A stretch of DNA of 64,000 nucleotides from an uncultured Chitinophagaceae bacterium (GCA_934502905.1 CAKSVK010000002.1:7949-71948); one strand, 5' to 3'. Numbered from the stretch's first letter, positions 35,254-44,299 are shown. Numbers and translations: made by a program. Notes: a model not told the origin generated them from the letters alone.

Positions 35254-35640
35254 TCAAATTCTGAAATTAGCGTGTAGTACAGTTTTATCCGGCATTACCG
35301 GGGGCGGTAAGTTAAAAAATGAGGGATGTGTTTTCAGGCTGCTATGCTGATCGGATAAAATGTAATAAAGTTCCGGAATAACGGCTGTTGCCAGCGGTGG
35401 CAGGAAGTTATAAACCTGCTGGATATCGGGCGCCTGGTCAGGGGAAACTTTCAGGGTAACCGATTCGGTTTCGCAACACTTACTGTCATCATCCATTGTC
35501 ATACCGCAATCTTCATGCGGGGTATGCATAGATACAGTAATCTCCGCCAGGTTACCGCAGCAATATAGATAGCGGATGCTTACCCCGAAGCTGGCAAGCC
35601 CGAATATTACTGTTAGTATGATGAGGAGACCTTTTTTCAC
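35254..35640 (-). CDS. HYC_CC_PP-like small membrane or periplasmic Cys protein
   Basis: A 128-residue protein with an N-terminal hydrophobic segment (residues 3-21). Then come IRYLYCCGN, DCGMTMDDDSKCCETES and a C-terminal NLPPPV. This order of HYC, CC and PP motifs is that of the HYC_CC_PP family of Bacteroidota, here with Leu replacing the His of the first motif. It is co-directional with the HMA-domain TonB receptor 58 bases downstream. The paired Cys and Met-rich segment suggests soft-metal binding. That role is inferred. Confidence 0.65.
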   Translation of the reverse strand: MKKGLLIILTVIFGLASFGVSIRYLYCCGNLAEITVSMHTPHEDCGMTMDDDSKCCETESVTLKVSPDQAPDIQQVYNFLPPLATAVIPELYYILSDQHSSLKTHPSFFNLPPPVMPDKTVLHANFRI

Positions 35641-36173
35641 AGGTGTAAAACTAATGATGAAGCCTATTCCAAAGAATGATTTTGATCAGGCGGTTGCCGG
35701 GAAAAAGTCACAGGATGCTGGAGGCAAGTTGTGAGTGGACAGTGAGGAGTTGCAAGTGGGAGAGATTCAGGTTGCAGGATGCAGGTCACAAGACACAGGT
35801 TGCAAGTTTCAGGCACAGGCAGACACAGGTTGTACATTGGAAGGAAGGTTGAAGCAGGTTGCATGTTATCACAACACTTCTTACATTTTCAAATCAATAC
35901 ATTTATTGCTACCGGTTGGTGTCTTCACCGACCGGGAAATTTGTAAGGCGTAAGTCAAAAGTGGACAGTCGTAAGAGGACAGTGATAAGTTGTAAGTGGG
36001 TAAGATTCAGGTTGCAGGATAGAAGTCTCAGGCACAGGCAGACACAGGTTGTACATTGGAAAGATTGGTTGAAACAAGTTGCAGGCTCTCACACCACTTT
36101 TTTCATTTTCAAATTTTCAAATCCATCCATTTTCAAATTATCTCCTGCATCTCACCACTTCATCTTAAACGCC
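35641..36173. other. Gene-free region upstream of the Crp/Fnr gene
   Basis: About 530 bases of low-complexity text with no credible gene. It is dominated by two imperfect direct repeats (next entry) and AGGTTGCAGG-like words. A frame that runs through it into the regulator gene (from 35859) is not a real N-terminus. Confidence 0.7.
35735..36122 (+). repeat. Two-unit imperfect direct repeat
   Basis: Units at about 35735-35895 and 35961-36122 share GTGGACAGT at the start, AGATTCAGGTTGCAGGAT, and a 34-base identical core (35809-35842 and 36028-36061). They end with a run of CATTTTCAAATC. Between them lies a hairpin around ACCGGTTGGTGTCTTCACCGACCGG. Confidence 0.8.
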
Positions 36174-36181
36174 TACCTTTG
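36174..36181 (+). promoter_or_regulatory. TAnnTTTG promoter box for the Crp/Fnr gene
   Basis: TACCTTTG is a perfect -7 element ending four bases before the ATG at 36186. Using the box-to-start spacing deduced at the sulfur promoters (+1 twelve bases after the box begins), transcription would start at the A of the ATG, giving a leaderless message. Confidence 0.65.
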
Positions 36182-36185
36182 CGCG

Positions 36186-36809
36186 ATGGAAAACCTGGAG
36201 CAGATCACTGAATTTAGAACTTCCCCGGAACTGGTGGAAAAGTTGTATCAGTACAGCATGTCCAAAACTTATAAGGCGGGAGATGTTATATTGAATGAAA
36301 ATGCTTATATCCGGGCTATTCCCATTGTAACGCGGGGCATGATAAAGGTAATGCGGACGGAGGAAGACGGAAGGGAGATATTGTTATATTATATCAAAGC
36401 CGGAGAAAGCTGCATTATGTCCTTCCTGGGCGGCCTGCATAACGAAACCAGTAAAGTGAAGGCGGAAGTGGAAGAAGATGCGGAAATATTATTCTTACCG
36501 GTGGATAAGGTTTCCCTGTTCATCAGGGAATATCCCGAATGGCTGGACTATATCTTCCGGCTTTATCACAAACGGTTTGAAGAATTGCTGAATATCGTCA
36601 ATGCCATTGCTTTTAAAAAAGTAGACGAGAGGCTGCTGGCATTGCTTCACAAAAAATCGGAATTAACGGAATCGAAAACCATTAACATCACCCATGAGCA
36701 ACTGGCCAATGAGCTGGGAACAGCCCGTGTGGTGGTTTCCCGTTTGCTGAAGCAACTGGAAGAGAACGGAGCCGTTAAGCTGGGGCGCAACAGGATCACG
36801 TTGTCCTGA
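36186..36809 (+). CDS. Crp/Fnr-family transcription regulator
   Basis: A 207-residue regulator: cyclic-nucleotide-binding-like beta roll (about 12-115), dimer helix (116-145) and winged helix-turn-helix (about 168-198: ITHEQLANELGTARVVVSRLLKQLEE). The ATG at 36186 gives the normal length; the open frame upstream comes from repeats. There is no FNR cysteine cluster, but a single Cys76 in AGESCIMS could be redox- or persulfide-sensitive. It lies at the edge of the sulfur region, where four promoters carry a matching palindrome, so it is the obvious candidate regulator of those units. It does not have that site in its own promoter. Confidence 0.88.
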   Translation: MENLEQITEFRTSPELVEKLYQYSMSKTYKAGDVILNENAYIRAIPIVTRGMIKVMRTEEDGREILLYYIKAGESCIMSFLGGLHNETSKVKAEVEEDAEILFLPVDKVSLFIREYPEWLDYIFRLYHKRFEELLNIVNAIAFKKVDERLLALLHKKSELTESKTINITHEQLANELGTARVVVSRLLKQLEENGAVKLGRNRITLS

Positions 36810-36913
36810 CAGCATGTTGCCTGCTTCACCGCTTTAATGAACGTAGGTGCCGGTTAACGGATGGTTGGGCGCCCTGCATCGGCGTATGTATTTCCGGGGA
36901 CATAATACTCACA

Positions 36914-38425
36914 CTAATATTTTGCAGGCTGTCCCTGTGCCGGCAGGGATTTTTGTATAAAAGTTCTCAGGTGCTCGTTGCTGGATACCAGGTCTTCCCT
37001 GCGCAGGTACATCATATGTCCGCTCCGGTACATTTCATAGCTGATGCGGTCTTTAAATTTTCCGGCGGGGTCTATCTGCCACATGTTATAACGGGCATTA
37101 AAATAGTCGCAGGCGCCATCATAATAACCGGATTGGACCAGCACATGCAGGTAAGGGTTGCTGGCCATTGCCTTACCGAGCGCTTCGCCGGTGTGGTCAT
37201 TGCTTCTGTCCCATGGGTGCACGGGACCAAACATATTGTACCGGGCATCTGTTTTGTAATTCAGCCTTTCTTTGATGTACATATTAATGGCTGGTGTAAA
37301 TGAATGCAGCCAGGAAGTGAGCTCTGCATTAAAGTCGGGTCTTTCACCTCCATCTTTTTTATCGATACCCCGATAGCGCGAGTCAAGTCGTCCAATGGTG
37401 TATCCCTGGTCCCTTAATAATTCCTTCCAGAACAGGTTAGTCGATACATTCAGGTTGTTTTGAAGGATGACGGACTCGGGGAGGCCGGAGTAGCGTGCTA
37501 TTTTACCGGCAATCGCTTTTTTATCTTCGGCAGTCAACTGTCCACCCCTGGAGAGGGTGCCGATAAGGGTGTTCATGGTAAACTGTTCCACTTCCGGTAG
37601 TACCTCTATCAGGTCCTTTTTTTGCAGGTCTGCCGGCAGCTTTTTGTGATACCATGCCGTAGCGGCAAAATAAGGAAGCCTTAAGGCAGCAGCCTCCGTT
37701 TCGCTGCGCTCAATTCCCAGGGTAGTGGGAGATACCAGCACCACCCCGTTAAGATACATCCATTGAGACTCCTGCAGCTCCAGCGCGAGGCCGGACACCC
37801 TGGTGGTGCCGTAACTTTCTCCGATGAGATATTTAGGGGAAGCCCAGCGGTTGTTACGGGATATAAAGGTGCTGATCCAGCCGGCCAGGTATTTAATGTC
37901 TGCATTCACACCAAAAAATTTTGACTTCGGCACTTCCTTATCTACAATCCTGGAGTATCCCGTATTAACAGGATCTACATATACGATGTCGGCTATATCA
38001 AGAATAGAATAGGGGTTATCGGTGTATCCATAGGGTTGTACGGGATATCCTTCATCGTCTATTTTAAGCATGGCAGGGCCGGTATAGGCCAGGTGCATCC
38101 ACACCGAAGCAGAGCCGGGACCTCCGTTAAATGAAATAACGATCGGTCTTGCAGACCTGTCTTTTATATCGGTTCGCTCGTAGTAGGTATAAAATAAGCC
38201 GGCGATGGTTTTACCGTCATCATCCCATACGGGCATGGTGCCGGTTACGGCCCTGTAGGGTACGGGTTTGCCTTTTATGATCACCTGCTTCTGCACTTCC
38301 ACCTGGCTGTCGGGATTAAAAATGATATCCGTTGCCGATGGTTTTTCTTCCGTTTTTTTGACATTTTGTGCAGGCAATTGCAAGCCAAGGACCAACAGCA
38401 ATACGGGTGAAAAGAATTTTATCAT
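36914..38425 (-). CDS. S10-family serine carboxypeptidase, exported
   Basis: A 503-residue protein starting at the Met of MIKFFSPVLLLVLGLQLPAQ (a frame opens 30 bases earlier). Alpha/beta-hydrolase carboxypeptidase signatures are present: ISFNGGPGSASVWMH (oxyanion region), the nucleophile in LIGESYGTTRVSG, Asp in GYYDGACDYFN and His in RSGHMMYLR. It should remove C-terminal residues from peptides in the periplasm or outside. It is divergent from the TauE/SafE gene; the operator at 38500 lies between them, 75 bases from this start, and could affect both. Confidence 0.88.
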   Translation of the reverse strand: MIKFFSPVLLLVLGLQLPAQNVKKTEEKPSATDIIFNPDSQVEVQKQVIIKGKPVPYRAVTGTMPVWDDDGKTIAGLFYTYYERTDIKDRSARPIVISFNGGPGSASVWMHLAYTGPAMLKIDDEGYPVQPYGYTDNPYSILDIADIVYVDPVNTGYSRIVDKEVPKSKFFGVNADIKYLAGWISTFISRNNRWASPKYLIGESYGTTRVSGLALELQESQWMYLNGVVLVSPTTLGIERSETEAAALRLPYFAATAWYHKKLPADLQKKDLIEVLPEVEQFTMNTLIGTLSRGGQLTAEDKKAIAGKIARYSGLPESVILQNNLNVSTNLFWKELLRDQGYTIGRLDSRYRGIDKKDGGERPDFNAELTSWLHSFTPAINMYIKERLNYKTDARYNMFGPVHPWDRSNDHTGEALGKAMASNPYLHVLVQSGYYDGACDYFNARYNMWQIDPAGKFKDRISYEMYRSGHMMYLRREDLVSSNEHLRTFIQKSLPAQGQPAKY

Positions 38426-38499
38426 GGTAATCATTTGAAATGTAGTATGTATCAAACTTAATAAAAAGTTTCTACTCCCGGTAGACTATGGATGCTTAT

Positions 38500-38543
38500 G
38501 TAACCAAAGTAGCCGTCCGCAACTTTTAGTTGGTGCAGCTTTG
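38500..38543 (+). promoter_or_regulatory. Sulfur-regulon operator and promoter 1 (TauE/SafE)
   Basis: GTAACcaaaGTAGC (38500-38513) lies 22 bases before CAGCTTTG (38536-38543), a 5-of-6 match to TAnnTTTG. If the operator is centred at -41.5, transcription starts near 38548, 15 bases before the ATG at 38563. Confidence 0.7.
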
Positions 38544-38562
38544 CGGCATCAACCGGATCATT

Positions 38563-39351
38563 ATGGATATTGCAGGATATATTGCTTCTGTATTTATAGG
38601 CATTTCATTGGGACTGATCGGGGGCGGGGGCAGCATACTTACCGTTCCGGTATTGGTCTATTTATTCAGTGTTGATGCCGTGCTGGCTACAGCCTATTCT
38701 CTTTTTGTGGTGGGCGCTACCAGTGTGGTGGGGTCTGTTTCCTATTTCAGAAAAGGACTGGTCAATATCAAAACCGCCATCGTATTCGGCATGCCTTCCA
38801 TTGCTGCTGTTTTTCTTACCCGGGCATATATTGTACCTGCTATACCCGACGAAATCCTTCATGTCGGCTCGTTAGTGGTTACCAGGAATATGGCGCTGAT
38901 GCTGTTGTTTGCCGTGCTGATGATCGTTGCGTCCTGGAGCATGATCCGTAAAGAAAAAGTGGCAGAAGAGCCCCAACGGCAACAATTCAATTACCCCCTG
39001 ATACTGTTGGAAGGCATGGTAGTAGGTACCCTGACCGGTCTGGTAGGTGCGGGTGGCGGGTTCCTGATCATTCCGGCATTGGTATTGCTGAGCAAGATAC
39101 CGATGAAGGAAGCGATCGGTACTTCCCTGGTGATCATTGCTGCCAAATCATTGATCGGCTTTTTAGGGGAAGGCAGTAATACCCATATCAACTGGACATT
39201 CCTTTCTTTGGTGACCCTTTTTGCTATTGTGGGTATCTTTATCGGCGCTGCATTGTCGCATACAATAAACGGCGAAAAGTTGAAGCCGGCCTTCGGTTGG
39301 TTTGTGCTGGTGATGGGTATTTATATTATCATTAAGGAAATGGTTTTGTAA
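38563..39351 (+). CDS. TauE/SafE-family sulfite or sulfur-anion exporter
   Basis: A 262-residue membrane protein with about eight helices. The frame opens at a TTG (38530), which lies inside the predicted promoter, so the ATG at 38563 is the start. TauE/SafE repeats are visible: FIGISLGLIGGGGSILTVPV near the N-terminus and GTLTGLVGAGGGFLIIPALV in the second half. The family exports sulfite, sulfoacetate or related anions. The operator upstream ties it to the persulfide genes, so export of sulfite or thiosulfate made during sulfide oxidation is likely. Confidence 0.9.
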   Translation: MDIAGYIASVFIGISLGLIGGGGSILTVPVLVYLFSVDAVLATAYSLFVVGATSVVGSVSYFRKGLVNIKTAIVFGMPSIAAVFLTRAYIVPAIPDEILHVGSLVVTRNMALMLLFAVLMIVASWSMIRKEKVAEEPQRQQFNYPLILLEGMVVGTLTGLVGAGGGFLIIPALVLLSKIPMKEAIGTSLVIIAAKSLIGFLGEGSNTHINWTFLSLVTLFAIVGIFIGAALSHTINGEKLKPAFGWFVLVMGIYIIIKEMVL

Positions 39352-39667
39352 ATACTAGGAAGGTGTAAGTGGTCAGGTCTCTCTTTTATAATTAGGTAAT
39401 ATATCTATTTTAGTATTTAGTTTTTCTCCTATTTCCCGTAGATCGCACGGATCTTCGCGGATGATCCTTATTCATTTTCTTATCTGCGGTTATCAGTGTC
39501 ATCCGCGGGAGATCTAACTCCCGGCGATCTGGCGCAGGGTTGTAGTACAGGCATTGTGAGATGGCTGACCTGTTGCCCGGTTATAATCCTTCACCCCGCA
39601 AACACATATAGCCGGTCGGTATTCCGGCAACAGAACTGTATATTCGTATAGTTTTCAAAGAATAAAT
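39352..39667. other. Intergenic region with one repeat
   Basis: 316 bases between the exporter and the GH127 gene. Apart from the GCAGAT-type repeat (39434-39512) I see no gene or clear regulatory site. Confidence 0.6.
39434..39512. repeat. GCAGAT-type palindromic repeat, copy 3
   Basis: It runs from TCCCGTAGATCGCACGGATC to GTCATCCGCGGGAGATCT. The inner GCGGATGATCC and the outer CCCG..GAT / ATCCGCGGG are inverted. It belongs to the same dispersed family as 9145, 24741 and 61511. Confidence 0.6.
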
Positions 39668-41764
39668 ATGCAGGTATTCCGGTATTCATTTTTGCTGATA
39701 TTGATGCTAAGCTGTTGCCGGGTGGCGGCACAAACGCCCGCTTCCTTTTACCAGGGCAACAGGGCACCGCTTGTTGTAAACCCCTATACGCCCCTGCCAT
39801 TGGGTACCATAGAAGCAAAGGGCTGGCTGAAAGAGCAACTGGAAAGAATGAAAACAGGGTTGACAGGTCATCTCGATATTTATTATCCATCAGTGATGGG
39901 GCCGCGAAATGCCTGGCTGGGAGGAGACGGCGATGCCTGGGAACGCGGACCTTACTGGATAGACGGACTGCTGCCGCTGGCTTATATATTAAAGGATGAA
40001 CAGCTGATCGCCAAAGTGCAGCCCTGGATAGAATGGACCTTACGTAACCAGCGACAGGATGGATATATGGGACCCGGAATATTGAAAGAAAGACCTTCGC
40101 CGGAGCCCGGTTTACAGAAAGAACCCAGGGAAGACTGGTGGCCGAGAATGGTAATGCTGAAAGTATTACAGCAATACTACCAGGCTACACAAGATGCAAG
40201 GGTCATTTCTTTTCTTACCCGTTATTTTCGTTACCAGTTACAGCAATTACCCCAAACGCCGGTTGATCACTGGTCGTTTTGGGGCAACAAAAGAGCTGCC
40301 GACAACATGATGGTGGTATATTGGCTGTATAATATCACGGGTGAGTCTTTTTTGCTGGAATTGGCAACCATGCTTTATAAGCAGGCTTTTCCGTTCACAA
40401 AGGTATTTATGAACCCATATCCGGAAAGATCCAACCGGACTGATCACCTGTACCCGGAAAGTGCAGCCAATAAATATCCCTACAAAGAAGAATTGATCAA
40501 CCGGCTGCATGTGGGATTGTGGCAGAGCTTTCATTGTGTGAACCTGGCACAGGGCATCAAAACGCCGGTGATCCATTATCAGCAGGATCCCAACCCTCTT
40601 TATCCGGAAGCAGTGAAGAAGGCTTTGGCAGATATAGAGCGTTATCACGGGCAGGCACAAGGTATGTTTGGAGGGGATGAGCCTATGCATGGCAACGATC
40701 CCACACAGGGTGTAGAGTTGTGTTCGGTAGTAGAAATGATGTTTTCACTGGAAAGCATGCTACCCGTTACAGCCGACGTTGCTATGGCGGATCAGCTGGA
40801 AAAAATAGCGTTCAATGCCCTTCCTGCCCAGGTGACGGATGATTATATGTACCGCCAGTATTTCCAGTCGGCAAACCAGGTGCTCATCTCCAGGGCTACG
40901 CGTAATTTTTTTGAAGAAGAACATCATGGCGGCACGGATCTTTGTTTTGGATTATTGACCGGGTATCCCTGTTGCACATCCAACATGCACCAGGGATGGC
41001 CGAAATTTGTGCAGAACCTTTGGTACAGTACGCCGGATAATGGCGTAGCGGCACTCATTTACGGACCATCAGCGGTTCGTTTAAAAGCAGGAGATAGCGT
41101 TGACATCCGCATCACAGAAGACACCGGTTACCCATTCAATGAAAATATACGGTTTACCATTGAAACACCGCAAAAAAACACATTTCCCTTTCATCTTCGC
41201 ATCCCGGAGTGGGCAGAGCATGCCGCCATCAAAATAAACGGTAAGACCTGGCGGGAGGCGCTCAGGCACAATACGATCGTACAGATAAAAAGAGAATGGC
41301 GTAATGGTGATGTGGTGGAGTTAACCTTACCAATGAAAGTGAAGATCAGCCGGTGGGCCGCTGCTTCAGCTTCGGTAGAAAGAGGACCGCTGGTATATGC
41401 GCTGAAAATGGAGGAAGAATGGAAAAAAGCAGCAGCAACAGACCATTATGGACCTTACTATGAAGTGTACCCTAAGTCGGATTGGAACTACGGTCTTCTC
41501 AGGGAACATATCCTGCACCCCGAAGCAGGCTTTACCGTGGTAGCGCAACAGCATTGGTCGGGTTATCCCTGGAATCCCGAAAATGTGCCCGTAAAAATAG
41601 AAACGGCCGGTAGGCAAATACCTTTCTGGCAACTATACAATCATATGCCGGGACCGCTGCCCAATCCCCAGGTGCCGATGAAAATAAAAGAAACCACTCG
41701 TCTTACGCTGGTACCATACGGTAGCACCACCTTACGCATCACGCAGTTCCCGGTGGTGAAGTAG
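39668..41764 (+). CDS. GH127-type (DUF1680) beta-L-arabinofuranosidase-like enzyme
   Basis: A 698-residue exported protein (signal peptide ending near CRVAAQ). It has an (alpha/alpha)6 barrel and a C-terminal beta domain of the GH127/DUF1680 family. Early motifs include ERGPYWIDGLLPLAY and DGYMGPG. The Cys nucleophile region is LLTGYPCCTSNMHQGWPKF, which in GH127 coordinates zinc with Glu (here perhaps in FGGDEPMHGN or NFFEEEHHGG). It should release L-arabinofuranose or a related sugar from plant-type glycans. No carbohydrate-uptake genes are adjacent. Confidence 0.88.
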   Translation: MQVFRYSFLLILMLSCCRVAAQTPASFYQGNRAPLVVNPYTPLPLGTIEAKGWLKEQLERMKTGLTGHLDIYYPSVMGPRNAWLGGDGDAWERGPYWIDGLLPLAYILKDEQLIAKVQPWIEWTLRNQRQDGYMGPGILKERPSPEPGLQKEPREDWWPRMVMLKVLQQYYQATQDARVISFLTRYFRYQLQQLPQTPVDHWSFWGNKRAADNMMVVYWLYNITGESFLLELATMLYKQAFPFTKVFMNPYPERSNRTDHLYPESAANKYPYKEELINRLHVGLWQSFHCVNLAQGIKTPVIHYQQDPNPLYPEAVKKALADIERYHGQAQGMFGGDEPMHGNDPTQGVELCSVVEMMFSLESMLPVTADVAMADQLEKIAFNALPAQVTDDYMYRQYFQSANQVLISRATRNFFEEEHHGGTDLCFGLLTGYPCCTSNMHQGWPKFVQNLWYSTPDNGVAALIYGPSAVRLKAGDSVDIRITEDTGYPFNENIRFTIETPQKNTFPFHLRIPEWAEHAAIKINGKTWREALRHNTIVQIKREWRNGDVVELTLPMKVKISRWAAASASVERGPLVYALKMEEEWKKAAATDHYGPYYEVYPKSDWNYGLLREHILHPEAGFTVVAQQHWSGYPWNPENVPVKIETAGRQIPFWQLYNHMPGPLPNPQVPMKIKETTRLTLVPYGSTTLRITQFPVVK

Positions 41765-41934
41765 TATCATCCATCAGGATAATAACGAGATGTCACCTGC
41801 AAGTAAAAACTATTGCACGGTCCATCCTCATCGGAGCAGGTGCAAGCCAGGTCTGATATCCGCCCGGATGATGTTCAGCCGGGTGGGATAGCATTGCAGC
41901 CCGGCACAAAATATTTCATCTTCTTTACCCTTAT

Positions 41935-41978
41935 GTAACCTAAGTCACCATATAACAATAATTAAGGGACGAATTTTA
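41935..41978 (+). promoter_or_regulatory. Sulfur-regulon operator and promoter 2 (persulfide dioxygenase)
   Basis: GTAACctaaGTCAC (41935-41948) lies 22 bases before GAATTTTA (41971-41978), the weakest of the four -7 boxes (4 of 6). The predicted start is near 41983, 34 bases before the ATG at 42017. Confidence 0.7.
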
Positions 41979-42016
41979 CGCTATAAAAAACAATCATTCA
42001 CCATAAAATTTACAGT

Positions 42017-43435
42017 ATGTTTTTTCAACACGTATATGATAAGAGCCTGGCACAGGGCAGCTACCTGGTAGGATGCCAGGCAACAGGCGAAGCCATTGTG
42101 ATCGATGCCAAAAGAGATATCGATACCTATCTTGAAATAGCAAAGGAAAACAACCTGCGGATCACGCATATTACTGAAACGCATATCCACGCAGATTTTC
42201 TCTGTGGTTCAAGAGAGCTGGCTGCGGTGACCGGCGCGCAGATGTACCTGTCTGATGAAGGTGGCGAAAACTGGCAGTATGGGTTTCCGCATGCCGGGCT
42301 GAAAGACGGCGATACGATCAAAGTGGGTAATCTTTCGCTGAAAGTATTGCATACGCCGGGTCATACGCCGGAAAGCATCAGCTTTTTACTGACCGACCAC
42401 CCGGCTACGGATGAACCGGTGATGCTGTTTACCGGTGACTTTGTGTTCGTAGGTGACATCGGTCGTCCAGACCTGCTGGAAAAAGCAGCCGGACTGATCG
42501 GTACCAAAGAGATCGGGGCACACCAGATGTTTCAGTCGCTGAAAAAGTTTACTGACTTACCGGAATATGTGCAGGTATGGTCGGCGCATGGTGCAGGATC
42601 GGCTTGCGGCAAATCGTTGGGCGCCGTACACAGCTCTACCGTGGGATATGAAAAGATCCGGAACTGGGCTTTTCAGTTTGGAGAAGACGAAAAGGCATTT
42701 ACCGATTACCTGTTGTCGGAGCAGCCGGAGGCGCCGAAATATTTTGCTATGATGAAGCACCTCAATAAAGTGAAACGTCCGCTGCTGGTAGAAGTGCCCA
42801 AACACCCGGAGTTGACAAAGGAGCAGTTTTTGACAGCGTACGGAAGAGGACTAAAGCTGATCGATACCCGCAGTAAATTGGCGTTTGCAAAAGGATTTAT
42901 CCCGGGTAGCATCAATATACAGAACAATAACTCCTTTTCTACCTGGATGGGGTGGCTGCTGAATTACGAGGAACAGTTTATGCTGGTGGCAGATAAAGAC
43001 CAGATAGAAGACCTGACCCGTAAGCTGATGCGTATCGGCTTGGACAATGTATATGGGTTCATTACCGACGTGCAGGAAACAGGGCTGCCGCTGGAAACAG
43101 CTGATGTAATAGACTACCATGAATTCAGGCAATATGCCGGCAACCCGGATGTACAGGTCATAGATGTAAGGGGGGCTACAGAATATGATGCCCATCACGT
43201 GGAAGGTGCGGATAATTTATTTGTAGGTACGCTGCCGGATAACCTGGACAAAGTAAGCAGGGATAAGCTGGTGGTAGTGCATTGCCAGGCAGGCGACCGC
43301 GCTACTATTGCCTACTCGGTGTTGGCACGCAACGGCTTCACCAACATTAAAAACTATGCCGGTGGCATGAAGGAATGGATGGAAAAGAAATCAGCAGCCA
43401 GAAAAAAGACAGACCTGGCAGCCGTTAACAATTAA
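42017..43435 (+). CDS. Persulfide dioxygenase-like metallo-beta-lactamase fused to two rhodanese domains
   Basis: A 472-residue cytoplasmic protein. The MBL domain (about 1-245) has THIHADFLCG (His56, His58, Asp60), HTPGHTPES (His112, His116) and TGDFVFVGDIGR (Asp141), as in ETHE1/CstB-like persulfide dioxygenases, which oxidise glutathione or other persulfides to sulfite with O2. The first rhodanese domain (about 265-355) lacks the active Cys. The second (about 365-455) has Cys423 in VVHCQAGDRA. Fusion of dioxygenase and sulfurtransferase passes sulfane sulfur between the two. The rhodanese gene follows after 10 bases. Confidence 0.9.
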   Translation: MFFQHVYDKSLAQGSYLVGCQATGEAIVIDAKRDIDTYLEIAKENNLRITHITETHIHADFLCGSRELAAVTGAQMYLSDEGGENWQYGFPHAGLKDGDTIKVGNLSLKVLHTPGHTPESISFLLTDHPATDEPVMLFTGDFVFVGDIGRPDLLEKAAGLIGTKEIGAHQMFQSLKKFTDLPEYVQVWSAHGAGSACGKSLGAVHSSTVGYEKIRNWAFQFGEDEKAFTDYLLSEQPEAPKYFAMMKHLNKVKRPLLVEVPKHPELTKEQFLTAYGRGLKLIDTRSKLAFAKGFIPGSINIQNNNSFSTWMGWLLNYEEQFMLVADKDQIEDLTRKLMRIGLDNVYGFITDVQETGLPLETADVIDYHEFRQYAGNPDVQVIDVRGATEYDAHHVEGADNLFVGTLPDNLDKVSRDKLVVVHCQAGDRATIAYSVLARNGFTNIKNYAGGMKEWMEKKSAARKKTDLAAVNN

Positions 43436-43445
43436 AAGTTTAATT

Positions 43446-43760
43446 ATGGGCTTTTTTGCATCTTTATTTGGAAAAACAGACAATACCGCATTGACCCGCG
43501 CGATCCGCGAAGGCGTCTTTTTGGTGGATGTGCGTACACCGGCAGAGTTTTCATCCGGCAGTATAAATGGAGCGGTGAATATACCCTTGGATAAGCTTCC
43601 TTCCAGCCTGGCAAAGTTCAAAGGCAAAAAGAGCATTGTTGTGTTTTGCCGGAGCGGTAACCGCAGCAGTCAGGCAAAGGCATACCTGGAACGGCAGGGC
43701 TTTGCGGATGTGATCAATGGCGGCACCTGGCAAAATGTAAAAAAGATAATAGAGGGATAG
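43446..43760 (+). CDS. Single-domain rhodanese
   Basis: A 104-residue rhodanese-like sulfurtransferase of minimal size. It has FLVDVRTPAEFSSGSINGAVNIPLD and the active loop with Cys68 in VVFCRSGNRSSQ. It moves sulfane sulfur between thiols. It starts 10 bases after the persulfide-dioxygenase gene and should be co-transcribed from the operator-bearing promoter at 41935. It is cytoplasmic, with no signal peptide. Confidence 0.92.
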   Translation: MGFFASLFGKTDNTALTRAIREGVFLVDVRTPAEFSSGSINGAVNIPLDKLPSSLAKFKGKKSIVVFCRSGNRSSQAKAYLERQGFADVINGGTWQNVKKIIEG

Positions 43761-44234
43761 CAGGTAGTGAAAAACAGGGTGTATTCCACATCTTCGCTTC
43801 GTGCAGGTTTTCCGGTCGGTGGGGACATTGACCGGTAATGCACTCCGGGGGAGGTGGAAACACCCGCCTGTGAAAAATAACGGGTTCCGGACCCCTGGTT
43901 GTCCAACAGAAATGCAGTGAGACAACCGGGGCCGGAATCGTCTATTTCAGGTGCTTCGTGTATGGATTGTCGTCGGCAGTGCGTGATCAGGTTTCTTAAT
44001 TGGTAGTCTCAATGAGGATGCTTTGGCTGGAGCTAAAAGGAAGACCACCGTTACGGAAACAAATCCATATTTCGCCGCGCTGCAGCTCATCATACTAATT
44101 ACGCCATACTGCCACAAATATTTCGGTGCGCTGCACCTTTTCGGCTGATGGGTGACGCCCGAAATACAGATACTGGTCCTGTATATGGAACATTTCCCTT
44201 TTTTACGCAAAATCTGCTATGGATCTGCCTTAGT
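43761..44234. other. Intergenic region with long hairpin and repeat
   Basis: About 470 bases without a supportable gene. It holds CCGGTCGGTGGGGACATTGACCGG (43812-43835), matching 26405-26429. A long imperfect hairpin pairs TTCCGG-a-CCCC-t-GGTTGTC (43885-43903) with GACAACCGGGGCCGGAA (43921-43937). The family B repeat is at 44051-44138. Confidence 0.7.
44051..44138. repeat. Family B repeat, copy 2
   Basis: It begins TTACGGAAACAAATCCATAT, continues TTCGCCGCGCTGCAGCTCAT and ends CGGTGC-GCT-GCACCT (palindrome 44125-44137). Order and spacing match 27944-28032; the central palindrome is degraded here (CGCCGCGCTGCAG). Confidence 0.8.
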
Positions 44235-44278
44235 GTAACAATGGTTACAAAAAAGGGTGTATAATCTTCTTTACTTTG
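44235..44278 (+). promoter_or_regulatory. Sulfur-regulon operator and promoter 3 (SQR)
   Basis: GTAACaatgGTTAC (44235-44248) is a perfect inverted repeat and the best operator of the four. TTACTTTG (44271-44278) is a 5-of-6 match to TAnnTTTG at the same 22-base spacing. The predicted start is near 44283, 17 bases before the ATG at 44300. Confidence 0.75.
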
Positions 44279-44299
44279 ATCCACATAAACAGCTTGACA

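Noticed and set aside
35735-36122. CRISPR array or satellite
   Set aside because: There are only two imperfect units with no regular spacer, no unique spacers and no cas gene in the window.
35859-36185. N-terminal extension of the Crp/Fnr protein by 109 residues
   Set aside because: The extension is translated repeat text. The ATG at 36186 gives the normal family length and lies just after a perfect promoter box.
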